34,884 bases of DNA from contig DIRE01000070.1 in NCBI GenBank assembly GCA_002426575.1, positions 1 to 34,884 on the forward strand, given 5' to 3'. A model generated the notes under the pieces. The model did no database searches. It saw nothing but the letters and a program-made list of their open reading frames with translations, and was not told where the DNA came from. Source of the DNA: Clostridiaceae bacterium UBA5444. Its GTDB lineage: Bacteria; Bacillota; Clostridia; Clostridiales; Oxobacteraceae. Position 1 is the first letter of the stretch; each line of letters opens with the position of its first letter. Below, piece by piece: positions 8,023 through 15,975 of the stretch. Both the position numbers and the translations under genes were made by a program.

Positions 8023-9003
8023 CTATTTTGATTTTATTGTATAAGGATTTATTGCAGAATTATTATATCTAACTTCAAAATGGCAGTGAGAACCAGTAGA
8101 CCGACCAGTGTTTCCCATATAGGCGATTATATCTCCTCTTTTGACTTCTTGTCCAACATTTACAATAACCTTAGAATTATGGCCATACAAACTTTCATAC
8201 CCATTTCCATGATTGATTTTTACTAAAATACCATATCCACCATTTAAGCCTGCTATCGTTATCTTACCATCTGCTGACGCTCTAATTGGAGTCCCGCGAG
8301 AATTAGATATATCAACCCCAGAGTGGAACTCATACCTTCCATTTAGCCACCTGTAACCAAATGGAGATGATATATTACCATAGGTTGGAAATACAGAAGG
8401 TATTGCCTGTAGCTTTTTTTTATGTATTTCAGCATTTTTGGCAGCAATATTTAAATCATGTATGCTTTTGTTTACTGCCAGCTCTAAGTTATCAACAGAT
8501 TCATAAAAGGCTTCAGGATCGTCGAATATACTTAAAGGTACATCAATATCAGATGAAGTATTCGAAGTGAACCCTCCAATACCCCTTGAGGCTATTTTAA
8601 ATTCTTTATTATCAATACTTGATTTAGGAGCATATTCATTAGATTCAATTATCTTTTTTAGTTTATCCTCAAGTTCTATTATAACCTGAAATTTTTCTTG
8701 TATCTCTTTCTCCTGAGATTTATAACCATCAAGTTTTTCCTCATCATACTCTTTAACATATTGCAGCGATTCGTACTCAGCCTTTTTATTTTGCAATTTA
8801 ACATTTAATGAATGATAGGATATGAAAAACAGACATACAACTGTAAACATGACAAAGTTTATTACGACAAAAATACTAATAAACCTTTTTGTAAATCTTA
8901 CTGATTTAGTATTTTTAACTGGGGCATGAGGTACAACCATTATGGTAAAGGATTCTTTTTTATTGAACATGTTTTTGAAGAAATTAGTTATACTATGTAT
9001 CAT
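8023..9003 (-). CDS. Membrane-anchored M23 family metallopeptidase
   Basis: A peptidoglycan hydrolase of the LytM/M23 type, 326 residues. A short cytoplasmic basic part is followed by one membrane segment (about 42-64), a coiled coil rich in Glu/Lys (about 66-122), a linker, a second helical part (about 165-200) and the M23 domain from about 205 on. All zinc and catalytic residues are present: His227 and Asp231 in HSGVD, His275 in LYGHNS and His306-x-His308 in GSHCHFE. It should therefore be an active endopeptidase rather than a LytM-like regulator. The start ATG 9003 has AGGTG seven bases upstream. It precedes the bactofilin by about 60 bases, which suggests that the bactofilin filament positions this enzyme for local wall remodelling, in growth or sporulation. 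Confidence 0.93.
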   Translation of the reverse strand: MIHSITNFFKNMFNKKESFTIMVVPHAPVKNTKSVRFTKRFISIFVVINFVMFTVVCLFFISYHSLNVKLQNKKAEYESLQYVKEYDEEKLDGYKSQEKEIQEKFQVIIELEDKLKKIIESNEYAPKSSIDNKEFKIASRGIGGFTSNTSSDIDVPLSIFDDPEAFYESVDNLELAVNKSIHDLNIAAKNAEIHKKKLQAIPSVFPTYGNISSPFGYRWLNGRYEFHSGVDISNSRGTPIRASADGKITIAGLNGGYGILVKINHGNGYESLYGHNSKVIVNVGQEVKRGDIIAYMGNTGRSTGSHCHFEVRYNNSAINPYTIKSK

Positions 9004-9069
9004 TATATCACCTGCTTTACTGCTTGTTGCCTTGTGTGCTTAAAGGGTTTATATAAATTGCATATATAT

Positions 9070-9080
9070 ATAATACCACA
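9070..9080 (-). promoter_or_regulatory. Candidate extended -10 promoter for the M23-bactofilin operon
   Basis: Read on the minus strand the sequence is TGTGGTATTAT: a TATTAT box with TG one base ahead, the extended -10 form. The -35 region is weak. It lies about 70 bases before the peptidase start. Confidence 0.35.
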
Positions 9081-9303
9081 GATTGGCAACATTTGAATAA
9101 AAAGTTTTCCTAACAATGCAATTAATTACAGACGATAATATAGTTTTTAAATTTAGGAAAATTAGAAATTACTGATATAAAGTGTGAATAATATTAGTTT
9201 GTTTGGTAACAATATATAAACAACCCAGTATAATATAACTTAGTTTCATACTGGATTTCCCAAAATAATTATAATTTTGGGTATTAGTTAACCCCCCATC
9301 CCA

Positions 9304-9332
9304 TGGATGCATTTATGCATCCAATTTTTTTT
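9304..9332 (+). terminator. Hairpin with T-run in the 9.0-9.4 kb gap
   Basis: TGGATGCAT/ATGCATCCA stem with a tiny loop, followed by AA and eight T's. It is a textbook terminator on the plus strand, yet there is no plus-strand gene directly before it; it could end a small RNA starting in the gap. Confidence 0.75.
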
Positions 9333-9430
9333 ATTGCCTTTATGCTTGTATACAAAATCATGTTTTTGATATAAAATACTAAATAGACTGGGTAAACTAA
9401 ATTTGGATACATATGAATAGGGGTATAAGG

Positions 9431-9952
9431 ATGTCTAGAAAAAAAGCAACAAAAAAGACAAAAAAGAAAAACAAGCTTAAAATAGTTATATTTTTATTAA
9501 TAATTATAGCCATATCTTTATATGCAGGGGTAAGGCTTGGGGCGTATATGGTATCAAAGAAGTATGGCAAACCCGTGGAGGATAAAGGAATAATAACTAG
9601 GGCAATAGATGGAGTAAAAAGTATTGGAGAGCAAAGCAATGAATTTAGTCTTTCAGAAGATGAGATAGTTAATATTTCGTCTTTTATAGGTAAGTTTGTT
9701 TCGGCAGAGCACAGAAAGAAAAATAATATTCTTGCATCAATGGTAGATCCTGATTATTTTACTACGCTTACAAAAAATGCGGCAGATTTAAGCAATGGAA
9801 ATGCGGTAGTGCAAGATATTAGTTATAAAGAAACGGGAAAAAATAAAGTAAAAGCTGATGTTACTTATTCTAAAAACTCCAAAAAAGGTATGGAGACTAT
9901 AATTATTGAGAAAAAACAAGATGCATGGAAGGTAACAAACGTAAGCAGATAA
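9431..9952 (+). CDS. Small membrane-anchored protein of unknown function
   Basis: I do not recognise a family. The 173-residue protein starts with a very basic segment (SRKKATKKTKKKNKLK), has one membrane helix (about residues 19-37), and an outer domain of about 130 residues with a helical first part (LSEDEIVNISSFIGKF) and a C-terminal part that looks like beta-strands (KVKADVTYS, METIIIEKK, AWKVTNVSR). The end resembles the final strands of NTF2-like or DUF4878-like lipid-side domains, which is a weak impression. ATG 9431 is preferred over 9413 because AGGGG (9419-9423) stands seven bases before it. The gene is single, with its own strong terminator downstream. Confidence 0.72.
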   Translation: MSRKKATKKTKKKNKLKIVIFLLIIIAISLYAGVRLGAYMVSKKYGKPVEDKGIITRAIDGVKSIGEQSNEFSLSEDEIVNISSFIGKFVSAEHRKKNNILASMVDPDYFTTLTKNAADLSNGNAVVQDISYKETGKNKVKADVTYSKNSKKGMETIIIEKKQDAWKVTNVSR

Positions 9953-9965
9953 TTTATTTAGTTTT

Positions 9966-10017
9966 AATATACATGAAGCCATAGAATAAAATCTATGGCT
10001 TCATGTATATTTTTTGC
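9966..10017 (+). terminator. Strong rho-independent terminator
   Basis: A perfect 20-bp stem (9966-9985 against 9992-10011) with a six-base loop and a T-run after it. It closes the single gene at 9431. Confidence 0.93.
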
Positions 10018-10072
10018 TTTAAATGGCTAAAATAATAATGTTTTGCTTTATGTGGAGAGGGGTGTTGTTGTT

Positions 10073-11062
10073 ATGAAAATTGGAATACCTGAAAGTCTTT
10101 TATATTTTAGCTATTCTACCTTATGGAATACCTTTTTTGAGGAATTAGGTGCAGATGTAATATTAAGTGGAGGAACAAATAAAACAATACTCGATGCGGG
10201 AACTAAGTACTGTGTTGATGAAGCATGCCTTCCAGTTAAAATACACCATGGGCATGTTATGGCATTATCAAACAAGGCGGACGCTATATTTATTCCTCGG
10301 GTTATGAGTATAAGTAAAAATGAATATATTTGTCCTAAATTTTGCGGATTACCTGAAATGGTTAAAAACTCAATAGATAATCTTCCTCATATTATTGATA
10401 CAACAATAAATATGAGAAAGAATGAAAAAAGTGTGTATTATTCAATGATAAATGCAGGCAAAATTGTAACATCTAGAAAAAGCATTTTAAATCGTGCATT
10501 CTATAATGCAATGAATGCCCAAATAGAAGCTGATACAAAAATAAAAGATAATTGGAAAAGAGAATTAGAATATAGTGATGTGCATTGCATGAAGATAGGC
10601 CTAATTGGCCATCCTTATAATATATATGATAGTTTTGCAAATATGAATATAATAGAAAAACTTAAACAAGAAGGCTGCTCTGTTGTAACAATTGAAATGC
10701 TTGATGAGGATAGAATAAATATTAATGCTAAAACCATGGGAAAAAGGCATTTCTGGACTTTTGGAAGAAAGATTGTAGGAGCAGGGCTAAGCTTTATTTC
10801 AAATAAAGATGTGGATGGTATTATAAGCATTACATCTTTTGGATGTGGAATTGACTCAATGATGGAAGATTATATAGAGAGACATATTAAAAGGGATGGA
10901 TGTATTCCATATATGAAGCTTGTACTCGATGAGCATAGCGGGGAAGCAGGATTCGATACTAGATTAGAGGCCTTTTTAGATATGGTCAAATGGAGGAGAG
11001 AGAATGAAAGTTACATTTCCCCATATGGGGGGAACATATGCAGCAACAAAAGCATTTCTTGA
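10073..11062 (+). CDS. Acyl-CoA dehydratase activase-related protein (DUF2229), first paralogue
   Basis: A 329-residue protein of the DUF2229 family, found beside or fused to BadF/HgdC-type ATPases and related to the 2-hydroxyacyl-CoA dehydratase subunits. The N-terminus KIGIPESLLYFSY and the following Cys pattern are typical: Cys47 and Cys52 in KYCVDEACLPVK, and Cys87 and Cys91 in CPKFCGLPE. These may hold an iron-sulphur cluster. The C-terminal signature DEHSGEAGFDTRLEAFLDM is shared with the next gene, showing that the two are paralogues. ATG 10073 follows GGAGAGGGG (10054-10062) by ten bases; the upstream TTG has no site. It overlaps the next gene by 59 bases, so the three genes are tightly coupled. 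The true reaction is unknown. Confidence 0.82.
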   Translation: MKIGIPESLLYFSYSTLWNTFFEELGADVILSGGTNKTILDAGTKYCVDEACLPVKIHHGHVMALSNKADAIFIPRVMSISKNEYICPKFCGLPEMVKNSIDNLPHIIDTTINMRKNEKSVYYSMINAGKIVTSRKSILNRAFYNAMNAQIEADTKIKDNWKRELEYSDVHCMKIGLIGHPYNIYDSFANMNIIEKLKQEGCSVVTIEMLDEDRININAKTMGKRHFWTFGRKIVGAGLSFISNKDVDGIISITSFGCGIDSMMEDYIERHIKRDGCIPYMKLVLDEHSGEAGFDTRLEAFLDMVKWRRENESYISPYGGNICSNKSIS

Positions 11063-12110
11063 AGATTTGGGGATTGAGGTAATTGTGCCTCCCCTTTGTA
11101 ATAGTAAAACTCTTGAGATAGGTGTAAAGAACTCACCAGAAACCATATGCCTACCCCTTAAACTAAACATAGGGAACTTTATACAAAGCATAGAAAAAGG
11201 TGCAGACACAATACTTATAGCTGGAAGCTGTGGCCCTTGCAGGTTTGGCTATTATGGTGTAATTGAAAAGGAAATATTAAAAGATTTAGGATATGATGTA
11301 AATTTAATAGTCATAGACCCACCCTTAGAGGACATGAAGAGCTTTATGTATAAGATAAAGACTATAACTGGCGGTAACAGCCCTAAGGCTGCATTAAAAG
11401 CCTTTTTTAAGGGCTATAATATATCAAAGCAGCTAGACGGAATGGATAAGATGATGTTTAGGATAAGACCAAGGGAAAAGGTGGCTGGAAGTGTCAAAGA
11501 CATACACAATTATTATTTAAATAATATAAATAAATTTCATGGAAGCGACCAAATATCAGGTTTTATCAAAGATATAAAAGAGCAGCTTGAGAAAGTAGAG
11601 ATTGACGAGGAAGTAAAGCCTCTAAGGATTGGCATAATAGGAGAGATATATACTGTGATTGAGCCATTTGTAAATTTATATATAGAAGAGAAATTAGGGA
11701 ATTTAAAAGTAGAGGTAGATAGGTCAATGAATGTAAGTCAGTGGCTTAAAACAAATGTAATGGGAAAACTCGTAGGACTTAATTTTGAAAGGAAAGTAGA
11801 GAAGGCTGCAGAGCCATATCTTAAAGAAATGATAGGCGGTCATGCTAAGGAGTGTATAGGGAATGCTGTATTATACGCAAGAGAGGGATATGACGGCTTG
11901 ATACAACTACTTCCATTCTCATGTATGCCTGAAATTGTTGCAAGCAGTATATTACCTAATTTGTCTCAAAAAGAAAACATACCAATTATGACTCTAGTAG
12001 TTGATGAATTAACAGGTGAATCTGGATATTTAACCAGGCTTGAAGCTTTTGTTGATATGTTGAGTATAAAAAGAGAGGGGAAGTGCAATGAAGCATTACA
12101 TTGGAATTGA
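11004..12110 (+). CDS. 2-hydroxyacyl-CoA dehydratase-like/activase-related protein, second paralogue
   Basis: A 368-residue relative of the HgdA/HgdB dehydratase subunits and of DUF2229 proteins. It begins MKVTFPHMGGTYAATKAF and carries Cys49 (ETICLPLK) and a CxxC pair, Cys76 and Cys79, in AGSCGPCRFGYY, which are candidate cluster ligands. The C-terminal signature DELTGESGYLTRLEAFVDM matches that of the gene before it. The ATG at 11004 has GGAGGAGAG (10991-10999) inside the 3' end of the upstream gene. No real dehydratase pair (HgdAB) is present next to it, so this protein and its paralogue are the probable targets of the activase at 12088. Double-cubane-cluster reductases are relatives worth comparing, which is inference. 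Confidence 0.82.
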   Translation: MKVTFPHMGGTYAATKAFLEDLGIEVIVPPLCNSKTLEIGVKNSPETICLPLKLNIGNFIQSIEKGADTILIAGSCGPCRFGYYGVIEKEILKDLGYDVNLIVIDPPLEDMKSFMYKIKTITGGNSPKAALKAFFKGYNISKQLDGMDKMMFRIRPREKVAGSVKDIHNYYLNNINKFHGSDQISGFIKDIKEQLEKVEIDEEVKPLRIGIIGEIYTVIEPFVNLYIEEKLGNLKVEVDRSMNVSQWLKTNVMGKLVGLNFERKVEKAAEPYLKEMIGGHAKECIGNAVLYAREGYDGLIQLLPFSCMPEIVASSILPNLSQKENIPIMTLVVDELTGESGYLTRLEAFVDMLSIKREGKCNEALHWN

Positions 12111-13056
12111 TGTTGGATCTGTAAGTACAGATTTTGTTGTTATAGATGAAGATGAAAACGTAATAGACAAAATATATTTAAAAACTGAAGGAAGACCAAT
12201 AAACACTATAAAACAAGGTATGGCTCAGATAAAAAAAGACCTTGGCAATATTAGTATATCAGGAGTAGGAAGCACGGGAAGCGGCAGGCAGCTTGCAGAG
12301 ATTATGGTGGGGACTGATGTGGTCAAAAATGAGATTACATGCCATGGAGTTGCCGCAATGAAATATAACAATAATGTGAATACTATATTTGAAATAGGGG
12401 GGCAAGATTCAAAAATAATAATTATAAGGGATGGCATAATAGTTGATTTTGCCATGAATACTGTATGTGCTGCTGGAACAGGCTCTTTTATTGACAGGCA
12501 GGCATCAAGGCTTAATATACCAATTGAAGAATTTGGTGATTATGCTCTTGAATCTAAATCCCCGGTGCGGATTGCAGGCAGGTGTGCTGTTTTTGCTGAA
12601 TCAGATATGATACATAAACAACAGCTAGGGTATAGAGAATCAGATATAATAAATGGACTTTGTGAAGCACTAGTTAGAAATTATCTAAATAATGTGGGCA
12701 AAGGGAAGGATATAAAATTCCCAATACTTTTTCAAGGCGGTGTTGCCGCCAATAAGGGCATTAAAAAAGCATTTGAGAGAGCTTTAGGAGACACTATAAC
12801 CGTTCCAGAATATTATGATGTAATGGGCTCAATTGGTGCAGCACTGATGGCCAAATCTGCTGTTGGAAAAGGCGGAACCAAGTTTTATGGCTTTAATATG
12901 ATAGATTACGAATATAATACAAAGAGTTTTGAATGTGATGGATGCTCAAATATATGCGAAGTTGTGGAAGTCTATATAAATGGAAGAGTTGGGGCAAGGA
13001 TGGGCGGAAGGTGCGGAAAATGGAGTAAACTTAATCAAGATACAAGATGTGTATGA
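12088..13056 (+). CDS. HgdC/BadF-type ATPase activase with extra Cys cluster
   Basis: An ATP-driven one-electron reductase ('archerase') of the BadF/BadG/BcrA/BcrD family, ASKHA fold, 322 residues. Phosphate loop 1 is GIDVGSVSTDF (residues 6-16) and loop 2 is EIGGQDSK (102-109). Cys127 (NTVCAAGTGSF) and Cys166 (GRCAVFAESDM) match in place and number the two residues that hold the [4Fe-4S] cluster between subunits of Acidaminococcus HgdC. Beyond the usual end, about residue 260, there is a further Cys group: Cys283, Cys286, Cys290 and Cys309, a possible second metal site. The ATG at 12088 follows AGAGAGGGGAAG (12072-12083) and overlaps the gene before it by 23 bases. The cluster would need anaerobic cytoplasm. 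Confidence 0.92.
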   Translation: MKHYIGIDVGSVSTDFVVIDEDENVIDKIYLKTEGRPINTIKQGMAQIKKDLGNISISGVGSTGSGRQLAEIMVGTDVVKNEITCHGVAAMKYNNNVNTIFEIGGQDSKIIIIRDGIIVDFAMNTVCAAGTGSFIDRQASRLNIPIEEFGDYALESKSPVRIAGRCAVFAESDMIHKQQLGYRESDIINGLCEALVRNYLNNVGKGKDIKFPILFQGGVAANKGIKKAFERALGDTITVPEYYDVMGSIGAALMAKSAVGKGGTKFYGFNMIDYEYNTKSFECDGCSNICEVVEVYINGRVGARMGGRCGKWSKLNQDTRCV

Positions 13057-13083
13057 TTGTAGACTTAAATAAGGCTACAATCA
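13054..13083. terminator. Hairpin holding both convergent stop codons
   Basis: TGATTGTAG (13054-13062) pairs with CTACAATCA (13075-13083). The first TGA ends the activase gene and the last TCA is the TGA of the minus-strand gene. No T-run on either side, so termination may be weak. Confidence 0.5.
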
Positions 13084-13569
13084 ATCACAAGATTCATCAA
13101 ACTTAATTTTATTTATTTTGTATATATCACCAAGTTTTATGACCTCAATATCAGCAGAATGAATCTCTTCTTTATTTTCTGTTTCATATTTCTTGCTTAC
13201 TTTATATTTTAGACTCCAATTAAAACAATTAGTGTTTATTTGCCTAGCTTTATAGTCATCAATCTCTAATTTGTTTATATCTTGGGTAAACTTTTTAAGC
13301 TCTTCCATGTTCTTTTCATTTTTTGCCCAATCATCAGTAAAGTATTTTTCAAAAAAGCTTTCTACGTTCTGCCTTTTTTCAATTGGCATATTTAAAAAGG
13401 ATGTTAAAGCTTTTATACTTTGATAACCTGATGTGGTCTTATCTACAGTGTCATTTTGCATAATATGAATAACTAAACGTGATGCAGAGTAATAAATAAA
13501 AGAAGATACAATAATAAAAAATGAAAACAGTATTACATAAATCAATTTCCTATTAGATATGAAGACCAT
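13081..13569 (-). CDS. Membrane-anchored protein of unknown function
   Basis: No family recognised. The 162-residue protein has a short basic head (VFISNRK), one membrane segment (about residues 8-26) and an outer domain of about 130 residues, rich in Lys, Asn and Glu, with a helical part (SIKALTSFLNMPIEKRQNVESFF is spread over about 48-70) and a C-terminal part with alternating beta-type residues (YKVSKKYETE, IEVIKLGDIYKI). One Cys near the middle and one close to the end could form a disulphide outside the cell. The start is ATG 13569 with AGGAGG (complement at 13576-13581) six bases upstream; the ATG at 13584 overlaps that site. In outline (one helix, outer beta domain) it resembles the unrelated gene at 9431. 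Confidence 0.7.
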   Translation of the reverse strand: MVFISNRKLIYVILFSFFIIVSSFIYYSASRLVIHIMQNDTVDKTTSGYQSIKALTSFLNMPIEKRQNVESFFEKYFTDDWAKNEKNMEELKKFTQDINKLEIDDYKARQINTNCFNWSLKYKVSKKYETENKEEIHSADIEVIKLGDIYKINKIKFDESCD

Positions 13570-13759
13570 CAAAATCCTCCTCATCTATATAATTAATCAT
13601 TACGTTATTTAATCCTTAATATAATATATGTAAATATATTTCATTTGAAAACTAAAGAACAATATTAAAATGCAGCCTAAAAAATAAAAGGCTTTTAAAA
13701 AGTGAAATTAAATATTATAATATTTAGAGGATATGAATGAGAGGAATGAGGATGGCAAT

Positions 13760-15043
13760 ATGAAAAATAGATATCTATGTATTTTATTGATGCTTACGTT
13801 AATTATGTCTATTGTTCTTACTTCGTGTAAAAAAGAAAATAAGATAGATATAAATATCAAAAAACCTGTAACACTTACTTTTTATACTTTTTTGGAAGAT
13901 GGCAAGGAAGCTGAGGCCTATAAAGAGATAATAAATGAGTTTGAAAAGGAGCATGACAATATAAATATAAAATTAGTTGCAGATGCTAATGGATATAATC
14001 AAAAGATAAAAACAGCTCTAGAATCAGGAAAGGCTCCAGATATAATAGGGCTTCAAAGAAAAGATATGCTTCAATATGCAAAACAGGGTTATTTAAAAGA
14101 CTTAACAAGTTTTGTAGATTCTAATAATATTAAAGATAAATATTATGGGGTAAGTCTTGGGTATGGTAAATTTGAAAATAAATACTATGGAATAGGAGAT
14201 CTTCCTAAAACTGTTGAGTGGTTCTATAATGTGGACATGTTCGAAAAGGCAGGACTCTCTGAACCAAAGAATTTAGATGATTTAATAAATGTTTGTAATA
14301 AATTAAAAAATAAAACAAAAACACCTATTGTTTTAGGTGCTAAGGATGCTTGGACAATAAATACACTATTGGGTTTAATAACAGTCCAGAATGTAAGCAC
14401 TGATGAACTTATAAAGGCATATACCAACGATGACAAGGCAGCATTTCAAAACCTTAAGGGGATGAACGAATCTATAGATATAATTGATCAGCTATTAAAA
14501 AGCGGTGCAATAAGCAGAAGGTGTGATGATTATAACTACGCAGATTCAGTTGATGCATTTGTTAATGGCAAGGCCGCTATATTGCCAGGAGGTACTTGGA
14601 CTATAGATAAAATTGAGAAAATGAAACCAAATGGATTTAAATATAAAGCATTTGAATACCCGGTTAAATTCAAAGAGGGTGGAAACTCTGATTATTGTGC
14701 CACAGCAATCCACGTGGTAACAGTAAATGCTAAAACAAAACGTGAAAAACAGGTTATGGAGTTTATGGAGTTTTTATTTAGTGATAAAGCCCAGGAAATA
14801 TTTGCTGAGAAGAATGGAATATCGGGTTTAAAGTCTGTAAATAAGGAATCAGAAAATGAAGTAGAGAATCAGGTTATAAAACATTTAGATAGTACTAATG
14901 GGAATTCTATAATGTATGTGGATAATGTTTCAAATAAGATGTCCGAGGTTACACAAGAGAGAATACAGAAGATGATATCTAGTAGAAAGGTTGAACCTTC
15001 TGAAGTTTGGGATTTAATTGTTGAACAATCTTTTGTAAAATAA
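13760..15043 (+). CDS. Orphan sugar ABC transporter substrate-binding lipoprotein
   Basis: A family 1 extracellular solute-binding protein, 427 residues. The signal peptide ends in the lipobox LTSC with Cys23 as the lipid-bearing residue, followed by a charged linker (KKENK). The mature part shows the usual pattern: LTFYTFLEDGKEAEAYKEI, later FVNGKAAILPGGTW, which is the conserved 'G.aAM...G.W' region, and a C-terminal VMEFMEFLFSDKAQEIF. The sugar bound cannot be told. ATG 13760 is chosen over 13733 because GAGG at 13748 stands eight bases before it and the peptide begins at once with a signal sequence. There is no permease or ATPase next to it, so it is an orphan that must use a transporter encoded elsewhere, or act as a sensor. 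Confidence 0.85.
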   Translation: MKNRYLCILLMLTLIMSIVLTSCKKENKIDINIKKPVTLTFYTFLEDGKEAEAYKEIINEFEKEHDNINIKLVADANGYNQKIKTALESGKAPDIIGLQRKDMLQYAKQGYLKDLTSFVDSNNIKDKYYGVSLGYGKFENKYYGIGDLPKTVEWFYNVDMFEKAGLSEPKNLDDLINVCNKLKNKTKTPIVLGAKDAWTINTLLGLITVQNVSTDELIKAYTNDDKAAFQNLKGMNESIDIIDQLLKSGAISRRCDDYNYADSVDAFVNGKAAILPGGTWTIDKIEKMKPNGFKYKAFEYPVKFKEGGNSDYCATAIHVVTVNAKTKREKQVMEFMEFLFSDKAQEIFAEKNGISGLKSVNKESENEVENQVIKHLDSTNGNSIMYVDNVSNKMSEVTQERIQKMISSRKVEPSEVWDLIVEQSFVK

Positions 15044-15051
15044 TAAATAGT

Positions 15052-15124
15052 GAGCCTATAATTTTTTAAACTGTGAGCGCCGAGCGTAAAGCATGGATCA
15101 CAAAACGTAAACAATTATAGGCTC
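15052..15124 (+). terminator. Terminator-like stem with a long GC-rich loop
   Basis: GAGCCTATAATT (15052-15063) pairs perfectly with AATTATAGGCTC (15113-15124). The 49-base loop holds GTGA...TCAC and a GC-rich core around GAGCGCCGAGCG that stands out from the AT-rich surroundings. ATTTATTTTATT follows. It ends the binding-protein gene and faces the minus-strand gene at 15141. Confidence 0.7.
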
Positions 15125-15140
15125 ATTTATTTTATTAGTA

Positions 15141-15812
15141 TTACTTACTTTTAAGAGATTTTAAAAGAATTATAACCCCTAATACTATTAATATTGTTGG
15201 TACTATAGCTGGCCCAAGGTTAGTTAGTATGGTATCTATATCAATATTTATATCTATATTTATTACTTTATAAGATACTAGCCATAGAAATAATGCTAAT
15301 ACCCAGGATATTGCCATTACATATAATGCCCATTTGTGATTAGTCTTCTCTAGTTCAAGCAGGTAAATAATCAAGAAGGAAACCCCTAACAAACTAAACA
15401 AAAGGGCGCAAATTGCCGCCGAATCTAACCTTAAATACTCATTAGCAATTAAGACTATACTAATAGACAAGAGAATACTTGCAGGAAAAACAAATACAGA
15501 TTTATCCGTAATGAAATATACTATGTATAATACAATGCTTATAGCCATAATCAAAAGTGCTACTTGTACTAAATTTGCAAACAAATTAAAGTGGGAAAGT
15601 ATTTCATATATACCCCAAAATAAAAAAATCAGTCCCACAATTAGTTGACTATTTTTGTGCGTCTTTTTAAAATACGATATTAAGAACCCAACTCCTAACA
15701 TTACTAATAAGGATATCCACATACTTATATTAAATAATTGTTTTAAGAGGAGAGCAAGCCCAAAAAGCAAAAGAAAAATGCCTATAAAAAATCTATTGTT
15801 TGTACTATTCAT
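15141..15812 (-). CDS. Multi-pass membrane protein (LiaF/DUF5668-like transmembrane module)
   Basis: A 223-residue, very hydrophobic protein with about seven or eight membrane segments in pairs: near residues 8-25, 31-47, 56-72, 80-98, 106-121, 129-150, 158-178 and 195-218. The first pair (FFIGIFLLLFGLALLLKQ followed by MWISLLVMLGVGFLISYF) and its partial repeat (SQLIVGLIFLFWGIYEIL) are like the transmembrane modules of LiaF and LiaI envelope-stress proteins; there is no LiaF C-terminal sensor domain. The start at ATG 15812 has GGGGGG seven bases before it. The ring of hydrophobic pairs gives no enzyme clue, and no two-component genes are next to it. Confidence 0.75.
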   Translation of the reverse strand: MNSTNNRFFIGIFLLLFGLALLLKQLFNISMWISLLVMLGVGFLISYFKKTHKNSQLIVGLIFLFWGIYEILSHFNLFANLVQVALLIMAISIVLYIVYFITDKSVFVFPASILLSISIVLIANEYLRLDSAAICALLFSLLGVSFLIIYLLELEKTNHKWALYVMAISWVLALFLWLVSYKVINIDINIDIDTILTNLGPAIVPTILIVLGVIILLKSLKSK

Positions 15813-15918
15813 AAATATCCCCCCATATCTTTATTTCTGCATAAGAATAGTATGTAAAAATATAAAAGAATTTGCTCAAATCCATAAAAAAATTATAGCA
15901 CACTTTAATATAAATATA

Positions 15919-15954
15919 TAGAGAACCAATAATTTAGATAGTATTGGTTCTCTA
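15919..15954 (-). terminator. Terminator of the 42-residue small gene
   Basis: A perfect 13-bp stem (TAGAGAACCAATA against TATTGGTTCTCTA) with a ten-base loop. On the minus strand it is followed by TATATTTATATT. It lies about 20 bases beyond the stop of the small gene at 15976. Confidence 0.7.
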
Positions 15955-15975
15955 CATAGCCTGTAATTTGAATCA

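Larger units (their letters stand above)
9004..9430. other. Non-coding stretch with stacked hairpins
   Basis: No convincing gene on either strand. From right to left it holds the terminator at 9304-9332, a hairpin CCCAAAAT/ATTTTGGG (9259-9281), a hairpin CCAGTAT/ATACTGG (9225-9254), and, at the left, a candidate minus-strand promoter for the peptidase-bactofilin operon. Confidence 0.6.

Noticed and set aside
9183..9300. Known riboswitch such as a GEMM c-di-GMP motif
   Set aside because: Hairpins are present, but none of the conserved core bases of riboswitch classes I know.
14869..15114. 81-codon minus-strand frame over the end of the orphan binding-protein gene
   Set aside because: It overlaps a real gene and its terminator and has no ribosome site.
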